A stretch of DNA of 64,000 nt from contig CM061235.1 in NCBI GenBank assembly GCA_030848705.1, positions 128,758,228 to 128,822,227 of the forward strand, given 5' to 3'. Positions 56,540 through 64,000 of this stretch are shown piece after piece. The position numbers and the translations under genes were made by a program. The stretch's first letter is position 1. Every line of letters starts with the position of its first letter. Source of the DNA: Heracleum sosnowskyi. Lineage: Eukaryota > Streptophyta > Magnoliopsida > Apiales > Apiaceae. Under the pieces are notes generated by a model. The model had not been told where the DNA came from and ran no database searches. It worked only from the letters and a program-made list of their open reading frames with translations.

Positions 56540-58437
56540 ATCTCAGCCTACTAATGATGAAGGCGTTTCTCCAGCTATACAAGACTCTAATGATGGTTCT
56601 CAGCCTAGTTCCATGGCTTCTCCATGCCTTACTGATGAACAATATAATCAGATTCTGGAATTACTTCATACGCAATTTCCATCTCATGATAATTATGCTT
56701 CAAATAGTCATGCTCTCTTAGCAGGTAAAATATGTCTATTGTCTTCATCAAGGTCACAATGGTTAGTAGACAGTGGGGCTACTGATCACATATGCCCAAA
56801 TCTAAGTTTTTTTTCTGAACTATGCCCCTGTCTCCAATCAACATATTACAATTCCTGATGGCAGTAAAATCCCAATTTTGCACAAAGGCACTGTTGTACT
56901 CAATGATAAAATCATTCTGACCGATGTACTTCATGTTCCTGAATTTCACTTCTACCTCATCTCAGTTAACAAACTTTGTAAAGATCTTCAATGCAGAATG
57001 ATTTTTTCTGATAATCAATGTGTTCTACAGGTCCCTTCTCAGAAAGAGCCTCTGATTCTTCTTGGTAAACTCACTGAAGGCCTATATACTGTACCTAATA
57101 GCAAGTCAACTTCAGCTGTAGCTTCTACTTATACTACTCCACAAAGTATCTGCACTATTTCTCTTACTCAGGCTTTCAATCCAGTTCAACTCTGGCACAT
57201 TCGATTAGGACATCTCCCATTTTCTCAGTTGAAGATTCTTATGCCTGATCTTCAGTTTAGTTCCAATTCTGTAATCTGTCAAATTTGCCCAGCAGCTAGA
57301 CAATGTCGAAAATCATTTTCTCATAGTTCAATCAAAACGACATCTATTTTAGAAATGTTACACATTGACATTTGGGGTCCTTACAAGACAAAAACTTATA
57401 CAAATTGTCAATACTTTATTACTATCGTTGATGATTTCAGTCGGTATACATGGGTTCATTTGCTACAACAGAAGTCTGATGTTCCAGTTATACTAGAGTC
57501 CTTTGTTAATTACGCTGAGACACAATTCAAAGGCAAAGTACTTTGTATTCGTTCAGATAATGCTTTAGAGCTTACAGCAGGTGTTATGAAGCAATTTTAT
57601 TTGAACAAAGGCATTATAAATCAAACCAGTTGTGTGCATACTCCATAGCAGAACGGTGTAGTTGAGCGTAAACATCGTCATTTGTTAGAAACAGCTCGTG
57701 CTTTGTTTTTACAGTCCAAGCTTCCACCTCAGTATTGGGGAGATAGTATTCTGTGTGCAGTTTACTTAATCAACCGTATGCCTTTACAATCTATTGGTAA
57801 TACTTCTCCTTACTCCATACTGTATAAATCTGATCCCTTTCTTCATAATCTTCGTAATTTTGGCTGCTTATGCTATTTCTCTACATCCCAAATTCAATGT
57901 TCTAAATTTCAACCTCGTGCTGCACCAAGAATTTTTATTGGATACCCTTCTACACAAAAAGGTTATAAAATACTAAATCTTGCCACTAAACAGGTTTTAG
58001 TTTCTCGAGATGTCAAATTGCATGAATTACATTTTCCATTCCATTTACTTTCATCAACTTATGATATGTCTTCTTATTCAAATTCTATTTTTCTTCCTTC
58101 TGTAACTACTCTTAATTCTGTACAATTTGATGACTTTCCTTTACCAGATTATAGTCACTCCAATCCTTCTACTTCTAGTAATTCAAACAGCTTTCCTAAT
58201 ACTACTAATTCTACCTCCCATACTTCGACTTCTGGTTCACATACTTCGCCTAATTCTACTCCGTCTTATTCATCTGCTTCAAATCCTATTCCTACTCGTG
58301 TTTCTACCAGACAACGTACTGCACCTACTTACTTAAAGGATTATCAATGTCATATTGCTACTTCATCTACTGCTTCTCACAGTTGCAATTTTGTTTCTTC
58401 TGAGAATTTTTCACCTAACCATAAAGCTCTGATACCA
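56487..58437 (+). pseudogene. Copia-D gag end, protease and integrase, inverted
   Basis: On the plus strand: gag tail from MHQYIDSEVNSTVAAAVISQ, protease WLVDSGATDHICPN, a frame break near 56840, gag-pre-integrase zinc site (LWHIRLGHLPFSQL, CQICPAARQCRKSF), integrase core (LHIDIWGPY, ITIVDDFSRYTWVHLL, IRSDNALEL) with a TAG at 57646-57648 just before QNGVVERKHRH, then its C-terminal part (FGCLCYFSTSQIQ, RIFIGYPSTQKGYKIL) and a Ser/Thr-rich linker. The frame ends reading through the primer site of the right LTR. Relative to both LTRs this block is backwards. Confidence 0.92.
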
Positions 58438-58788
58438 TGTTAGTTTTCAGGAAATGCAACACGAACAGAAAGAATGAAGCTACGTCTTCTTCATTGATTA
58501 AGTAAAAAGTATATACAAGTATTCTGTTACAAAGAGTTTCAGAGAGATTTTCTGAGACAGAGATAGCTGAGAGAGAGAGAATGAACTAACTAACTTACAA
58601 CAGGTAATGATACACTAATATATATACAATGAAATTACAGCTAGCATACAACTAGCATTTCCAATTTCTTCTCTTAACTAACTAACTATCCTGCTGACTT
58701 GGCATGTATGTTCGGTGTATATTGATGTGCATCAGTAGGTTGAGTTTGAGTAATGAATTGTGGTGATGGACTATGCTTATGCTTAATA
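58438..58788 (-). repeat. 5' LTR of Copia-D
   Basis: 351 bp against 358 in the other copy, with only a few substitutions and small indels. Confidence 0.9.
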
Positions 58789-58929
58789 CATTGACAGCAA
58801 CAGGCCGTAGATGACTGACAAAATATTCTGCACAAGAAGTAGTAGATATATTAAAGCACGTACCCACAGATTACAAACAATCTTTTACAAGCTAATTATT
58901 TATTAACAGACTCAAAGCTAGCTAATAAT

Positions 58930-59368
58930 CAGTGTAAGAGTTAATCGGTGAAGACACATTAATCGGGTAATCGGAGATTAATCAGAATAAATGTAATAAT
59001 ATTTTTATATACAATTATATTCATATATATAATTATTTCGTTATTTCAACTAAAAATATCTTATTATCATATATTTATGCAAATATGTTAAAAATGTTAT
59101 ATAATTGTAATAAATAAAAATTTGAAGGTTTAATTTTTCAATTATACATCAATTTAAGAGAAAAAATTAAGAGAATTTGCGATTTAGGCATCTAAAATTA
59201 TAATTATATACACAAAAATAATGTTTTTTCGTATTGTTTAATCCGATTTTTGATCGATTCAACCGATTTTTGACTGTTTTTCTGAAAAAATGATTAATTA
59301 ACCGATTTTCGCTTAATCAGTTCGATGGTCCGCCGTCTAGCGATTTATCGACGACTTTTAGAACACTG
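58930..59368. mobile_element. hAT-type MITE
   Basis: Ends CAGTGTAAGAGTTAATCGG and the complement of CAGTGTTCTAAAAGTCGTCG. CTAATAAT on both sides (58922-58929 and 59369-59376) is the 8-bp duplication expected of hAT elements. The core is AT-rich, with ACCGATTTT(T/C)G motifs near the right end. It lies about 270 bp upstream of the extensin TATA box and so inside its likely promoter region. Confidence 0.85.
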
Positions 59369-59642
59369 CTAATAATACGTATATATAAATACAGACCGAC
59401 TCGAAAAATAAAATTAATACCGAGTAGAATGAAAATACGACCATACCGTTTGACAGTTCAAACGTATATAATGTGCATGGATATATTTGTTGACTTGTTC
59501 GCTTCTGCTCTGCGGACATAAAAAGATAAACAGAGTTGTTGGCTTTGGTAAATATTATTTTATTGAATTTCATTTTACACCCGATGATTGAAATTGTCCA
59601 TAAATCAAGGTTAAAACTGGAATAGTAGATGATGATTAAGGG

Positions 59643-59653
59643 CTATAAATAGA
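59643..59653 (+). promoter_or_regulatory. TATA box of the extensin gene
   Basis: CTATAAATAGA lies 47-57 bp before the ATG at 59700, a normal plant spacing for a transcription start near 59675 and a leader of about 25 bp. The promoter upstream (59377-59642) contains no other element I can name. Confidence 0.8.
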
Positions 59654-59699
59654 GGGCTAAGTTTTGGTTGAGAAGCATAACAAAATCAGCCAGGCAAAC

Positions 59700-60539
59700 A
59701 TGGGGAGAATAGCTAAAGCCTCCAAAATGGGCACTCTCATTGTATCTTTACTTGTACTTTTGGTTTCTCTCAATTTCCCATCTGAAACCATAGCATCATA
59801 CTCTTACTCTTCTCCGCCACCTCCTCCTCCGGTGCACTCACCACCCCCTCCATATTACCATTCTCCACCACCGCCTCCCGTGCATTCTCCCCCTCCACCT
59901 TACCACTACGAATCCCCACCACCACCTAAACATTCTCCTCCACCACCAACACCTGTTTACAAGTACAAGTCACCCCCACCTCCCGTGCATTCTCCTCCTC
60001 CACCTTACCACTACGAGTCTCCACCACCACCTAAGCATTCCCCTCCACCACCAACGCCAGTGTACAAGTACAAGTCTCCACCTCCTCCGGTGCATTCTCC
60101 TCCCCCACCTTACCACTACGCATCTCCACCTCCACCTAAGAAGTCTCCACCACCACCAACACCCGTCTACAAGTACAAGTCTCCACCACCACCTAAGCAC
60201 TCCCCACCACCACCAACACCAGTTTACAAGTACAAATCACCACCTCCACCTACACATTATCCCGCACCCGTACATCACTACAAGTACAAGTCTCCACCAC
60301 CACCAACTCCAGTTTACAAGTACAAGTCTCCACCACCACCCAAGCACTCTCCACCACCACCAACACCTGTTTACAAGTACAAATCGCCACCACCCCCAGT
60401 GCACTCTCCACCACCACCAGTTTACAAGTACAAGTCACCGCCACCACCAGTGCATTCCCCACCACCACCAGTTCACTCTCTTCCACCACCCAAGCATCAC
60501 TACTACTACACTTCACCACCTCCTCCACACCACTACTAA
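59700..60539 (+). CDS. Extensin (hydroxyproline-rich cell wall glycoprotein)
   Basis: A 279-residue protein without intron. Residues 1-32 are a signal peptide (MGRIAKASKM, then the hydrophobic TLIVSLLVLLVSL, end ETIA). The rest is Ser-Pro4 repeat. The proline blocks (hydroxylated and arabinosylated in the secretory pathway) are separated by cross-linking tyrosine motifs: VYKYK seven times, six of them as TPVYKYKSPPPP, plus YHYESPPPPKHSPPPP units and HHYKYK. The tail is KHHYYYTSPPPPHHY. Extensins are secreted and joined through tyrosines into the wall network, often after wounding. I chose ATG 59700 because it follows the TATA box correctly and starts the signal peptide; the frame is open slightly further upstream without an ATG. 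It closely resembles the carrot extensin repeat type. It is the only clearly intact host gene here. Confidence 0.95.
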   Translation: MGRIAKASKMGTLIVSLLVLLVSLNFPSETIASYSYSSPPPPPPVHSPPPPYYHSPPPPPVHSPPPPYHYESPPPPKHSPPPPTPVYKYKSPPPPVHSPPPPYHYESPPPPKHSPPPPTPVYKYKSPPPPVHSPPPPYHYASPPPPKKSPPPPTPVYKYKSPPPPKHSPPPPTPVYKYKSPPPPTHYPAPVHHYKYKSPPPPTPVYKYKSPPPPKHSPPPPTPVYKYKSPPPPVHSPPPPVYKYKSPPPPVHSPPPPVHSLPPPKHHYYYTSPPPPHHY

Positions 60540-60720
60540 GTTCACTGGAGATGGTCCTCGTATTCTAGTATTGGTTATTTGCTTTTTGTTTCCGAACGAA
60601 TAACATTTTACATGTAAGAGAACCTTCCGACCTCTAGACATAGAGGCTTTATTTATTGCAATACAATCTATCAATAAAGTTTTTCTTTTTAATTCAATTA
60701 ACGCAATCCGCAGTACTATT
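60540..60720 (+). terminator. 3'-UTR and poly-A signal of the extensin gene
   Basis: AATAAA at 60673-60678, about 135 bp after the stop, with T-rich sequence following (TTTTTCTTTTT). This fits a plant poly-A site near 60700. Confidence 0.65.
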
Positions 60721-61409
60721 TCATGTTTATTGTGTTACGTGTGGGTGGTGTTAGTAAAGTTCGACATGCAATAATAAATTATCAAGTGTTACGGAAAAAG
60801 AGTTCTGCGCGAACCTCAAATTTATCCTTTTTATGTAATATTACAAACCTAATATAATATAAGAAGCTAAAACCTAAACCTAGCTAGTTTTCACTGTTAT
60901 TATATCCCATCACTATACAAGGAGGAGAAGTAACAAATTAAAATTTTGATCTCAATATAGGCAGGCATGTAAAACTCGAACATATTGGTCGAATACTTAC
61001 GGCAACGGTTATATAAATTAAAATAAATTTATGCTAAATTTCTTGAAGTTGGAATACGAACACCGAAAGTGTCCAATTTACGAAAAAGATAATGAGAATG
61101 CATCATCTACAAAGCGATGAATAACTTCACAAAGTGTTTGCTCCTTAAAAGAAAGAAATTTGTTCCTTATATACATGACGTTACATTTTCCTCTATATAT
61201 ATATATATTTTTAAAGGAAAATGTTGCGTTACAGCTTTGTCTTGAATCTTATATTTGGCTGTGTGCGTAATTAGGAAATATTCGGCCGTAAAACTAATTT
61301 ATTTTCCTTCTGTGAAGGGATTTACTATTCGGTGGAAAAGGAACAAATATTTGAGCGCTAAAAAGTGAACGTACATTTTCTACAAAATATGTGAATTGAA
61401 AGTTAAATT
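60721..61409. other. Intergenic DNA, no gene
   Basis: AT-rich sequence between the extensin 3' end and Copia-E. Apart from a short TATATA run (about 61195-61210) nothing is recognised. Confidence 0.5.
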
Positions 61410-61683
61410 TGTTGGGATTTTAATTAATCTAAACATATTTTATTTTAGTAAAATAAAGTTGATTTAGTCTGAAGTGAAGTGGTGTAGTTGTAGGAGTTGA
61501 ATTAGTAGTAGAGCAGCATTAGGAGTTTGTTTCAGTAGTTGTTTAGTGGCTCCTATTTTGTAGCTCTGTTTTAGCTAGTCTTTATTTAAATCCTTGTACG
61601 CTTGTTTTAAAATAATAAGAAGTGTTTATCTTTTTCCCAGTTTATATACATACAAGTGTGTGCGTGTGTATTGTAATTTTACA
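61410..61683 (+). repeat. 5' LTR of Copia-E
   Basis: 274 bp with TG...CA ends. Called from its ends and the adjacent methionine-tRNA primer site only, since the second LTR is not in the window. Confidence 0.75.
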
Positions 61684-61732
61684 CCTGGTATAAGAGCTTT
61701 CATTCAAACATATTGTCCTCTACAAGCCTACA

Positions 61733-63205
61733 ATGGAAACAAGTAAAGCAAAAGAGAACTCTTTCGGGTTGAGCTATCCAATGCTAACCAAAACCAACTA
61801 CACAGCATGGGCTTTGAAAATGAAGGTGTTCATGCAAGCCCATGGTGTGTGGGAGGCCATAGAACCAAAAGATGCTGCCACTGCTGTTGAGGACAAGGCT
61901 GATAAACGAGCACTAGCTGTTATTTATCAAGGAATTCCAGAAGAACAGCTGTTATCCCTCGCGGATAAGAAGACGTCCAAGGAGGCTTGGAACGCTGTCA
62001 AAACGATGTGCCTGGGAGCCGACAAAGTAAAGAAAGCAAGAGCTCAGACCTTGAAGGCCGAATTCGAAGCACTGGTTATGAAGGATACCGACCAGCTCGA
62101 CGAGTTCTATCTAAAACTGAATGGATTGGTTACTAATATCAGAGCTTTGGGGGGAAAAATGGAGGAATCCTACGTGGTCAAAAAGTTACTCAAAGCTGTA
62201 CCTTCTAAATTCTTGCAGATTGCATCCGCGATCGAACAATTTGGAAATCTTGAAGAGATGTCCGTGGAAGAAGTGATAGGGTCGCTCAAGGCCCATGAAG
62301 AGAGAGTACGCGAACCAACTGAATCAAGCCAAGGACAATGACAACTCCTATTGACCGAGGAAGAGTGGAGAAAGAGAGAGTGCAACGAGGGACAGTTGCT
62401 GCTCACCCGCGAGGAATGGATAAAGAAGAGAAGTGGCGGTGAATATCGAAGAAAGGATGAATCCCGAGGAGGACGGGACAGGAGCATAGTAAGATGTTTT
62501 AACTGCCAAGCCTATGGACATTATGCCGCTGAATGCCGCAAACCGCGAAAGGAAAGGGACATACAAAAGGAGGTGAATTTCTCGGTGATCCGGGAAGACG
62601 AACCATCCCTGTTAATTGCCGAAGTAGAGAAAACTAAAGCTGAGTCACTACTGTTAAATGAAGAAGCTGTGGTGCCCAAAATACGAGCTAATTCTGAGAA
62701 ACAAAGGGAATCACAAATCTGGTATTTAGACAATGGTGCCAGTAATCACATGACTGGCCAACGTGGAAAATTCAGAGAATTGGATGAGAGTGTGACTGGG
62801 CATGTGAAATTCGGAGATGGCTCCACTATAAGCATCAAAGGGAAGGGAAGCGTTTCATTCAAGTGTAAAAACGGAGAAGAAAATTTTTTCAAGGAGGTGT
62901 ATTATATTCCCACCCTATGCAACAATATCATAAGTTTAGGGCAACTATCTGAGGCCGGAAATAAAGTCATTCTCGATGGAGACTATCTATGGGTTTATGA
63001 AGAACATGGACGATTGTTAATGAAAGTAAAAAGGTCTGAAAACCGCCTATACAAAGTCAGCCTCGAAGAGAGTGGATCTACCTGTTTGCTTACAAAAATA
63101 GAAGAGGACATATGGTTGTGGCATGCAAGACTCGGCCACGTAAATTTTCAAGCACTAGAGCGCTTATGTCAAGAGAGGAAATGGCATACGGAATTCCAAA
63201 GCTAA
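61733..63205 (+). pseudogene. Copia-E gag, zinc knuckle, protease
   Basis: ATG at 61733 lies 35 bp after the primer site. Gag: SYPMLTKTNYTAWALKMKVF, AQTLKAEFEALVMKDTDQLD, VVKKLLKAVPSKFLQIASAI, HEERVREP. A TGA at 62339-62341 interrupts the frame, which continues in register: CFNCQAYGHYAAEC zinc knuckle (about 62494), protease WYLDNGASNHMTG (about 62722), and the gag-pre-integrase zinc site (LWHARLGHVNFQALERL). The protease triad reads DNGA where DTGA or DSGA is usual. The frame ends at 63205 after a shift near 63170. Confidence 0.92.
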
Positions 63206-64000
63206 TGCAACCATCTAAAAGGTGTGAAGGGTGCCTAATGTCCAAACAACGTAGGAAGCCATTCTGTTCCCGTGGGAGTTTTGACGTAAAGCAGGCTCTA
63301 GAGGTAATCCATGCAGACATCTGTGGTCCAATCATGCCAACGACTCCTGGAGGTAATCGATATTTTCTTTTACTTGTTGATGATTTTAGTCGAAAGATGT
63401 GGGTATATATGCTAAATAAAAAAGGTGAAGCATTCGGAACATTCACAAAGTTTAAGGCCCTGGTGGAAAACGGAACCGAGAAAAGGATCAAAATTCTGAG
63501 GACTGACAGGGGTGGAGAGTTTTGCTCAAAGGAGTTCACATTATTCTGTGAAAACGTAGGTATTCTAAGGCACTATACGGCACCATACACCCCGCAACAA
63601 AACGGGGAGGTTGAACGCCAAAATCGTACCGTTGTTGCAATGACAAGGAGCTTCTTGAAAGGCTCAAGGCTTCCGTCGCTCTTATGGGGTGAGGCAGTAC
63701 GTCACTCGGTCTATGTCTTAAACTGATTACCAACTCACATTCTAAATGGCAAAACCCCGTATGAAGCTTGGTGTGGCACGAAACATGATTTGTCACATAT
63801 AAAGGTGTTTGGAAGCGTTGCATACATGAAGGTGCTAGCGGTAAAGGTGACAAAGCTAGATGACCGGAGTAAAGTTGTTGTGTACCTCGGAAAAGAACCA
63901 GGAACAAAGGGGAACAAGTTATATGATCCAAAGACTGGCGCGGTGCATGTGAGCAGAGATGTGACTGTCCAAGAAAACGAATCTTGGCCTTGGGATAGTA
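63170..64000 (+). pseudogene. Copia-E integrase, runs off the window
   Basis: In the next frame: CEGCLMSKQRRKPF, VIHADICGPIMPTTPGG, LLVDDFSRKMWVYMLNKKGE, ILRTDRGGEFCSKEFTLFCE, TPQQNGEVERQNRTVVAMTR. The D, D and E of the catalytic triad are present. A TGA at 63724-63726 follows VYVLN. The same frame continues (FGSVAYMKV, KVVVYLGKEPGTKGNKLYDP) to the end of the window. Confidence 0.92.

Larger units (their letters stand above)
55157..58788 (-). mobile_element. Copia-D: Ty1/copia retrotransposon with internal inversion
   Basis: LTRs at 55157-55514 and 58438-58788 are flanked by CATTG on both sides (55152-55156 and 58789-58793). The polypurine tract (minus strand TTGAGGGGGGA, beside 55514) and primer site (minus strand TGGTATCAGAGC, beside 58438) define a minus-strand element. 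Reverse transcriptase and RNase H follow that strand, but the gag end, protease and integrase (56487 to about 58420) lie on the plus strand. The gag start and the first half of the polymerase are missing. Confidence 0.9.
61410..64000 (+). mobile_element. Copia-E: Ty1/copia retrotransposon, 5' part
   Basis: The 5' LTR 61410-61683 starts TGTTGGGATTTTAATTAAT and ends TTTTACA. A primer site TGGTATAAGAGC follows two bases later (61686-61697). Gag, protease and integrase follow in order on the plus strand. The polymerase and 3' LTR lie beyond the window. Several stops and a frameshift show it is inactive. Confidence 0.88.

Noticed and set aside
59970..60528. Long Trp/Arg- and Val/Glu-rich frames on the minus strand of the extensin gene
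   Set aside because: Antisense shadows of the CCACC(A/T)CC repeats. No start context or family.
1..64000. CRISPR array, rRNA genes, bacterial operons
   Set aside because: None seen. The tandem and dispersed repeats are transposon subterminal arrays, MITEs and LTRs of a plant genome.

Overview
The window is nuclear DNA of a flowering plant, AT-rich and very dense in transposons. It has spliced gene fragments, MITEs, Ty1/copia retrotransposons with methionine-tRNA primer sites, and CACTA transposons. The only gene that looks intact and host-owned is an extensin at 59700-60539. Its repeated TPVYKYKSPPPP units resemble the extensins known from carrot, so a member of the carrot/celery family (Apiaceae) is the best guess. 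This is an inference from one gene.

Layout. (1) 1-3655 is the right-hand part of CACTA-1 with a decayed TNP2-type transposase. (2) 3729-12284 is CACTA-2 (TSD TTT). It holds a 5'-truncated LINE and, nested at 7508-10931, CACTA-3 (TSD TAC), which carries exons of three unrelated plant genes: a DUF819 membrane protein, phosphoglycerate kinase and a JmjC histone demethylase. (3) 12497-26828 is Copia-A (TSD CTTTT). Inside it are a solo LTR (15723-16201) and a younger Copia-B (16503-25966, TSD CACAC). Copia-B is itself split by CACTA-4 (20241-24970, TSD TCT), which carries exons of an SKU5-similar protein, ribosomal protein S5/uS7 and a probable SAP30-like protein. (4) 26829-30117 is gene-free DNA with two inverted copies of a CGTGTCGTGTAC-rich repeat and a Mutator-like foldback element. 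(5) 30357-39515 is a LINE (15-bp TSD) cut by a 5.1-kb solo LTR (31485-36631, TSD TTAGG), which contains a Mutator-like MITE. (6) 40183-46256 is a head-to-head pair of related MITEs; one is split by Copia-C, which is almost intact. (7) 46299-52231 is CACTA-5 (TSD TTT), carrying exons of a MATE transporter and a LETM1-like protein plus a 770-bp tandem duplication with tRNA-like motifs. (8) 52232-59640 is intergenic DNA with three small DNA elements and Copia-D, whose protease-integrase half is inverted relative to its LTRs. (9) The extensin gene follows, and then the 5' end of Copia-E, which runs off the window.

The main theme is gene capture by CACTA transposons. Three of the five CACTA elements carry exons, with splice sites, from eight recognisable host genes. 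Within each element all captured fragments lie in one orientation. The nesting order and LTR differences give a relative history: Copia-A (about 19 differences in 242 bp of LTR) is older than Copia-B (about 6 in 350), which is older than CACTA-4. Everything was read by eye. Family names rest on recognised protein motifs, not on searches.
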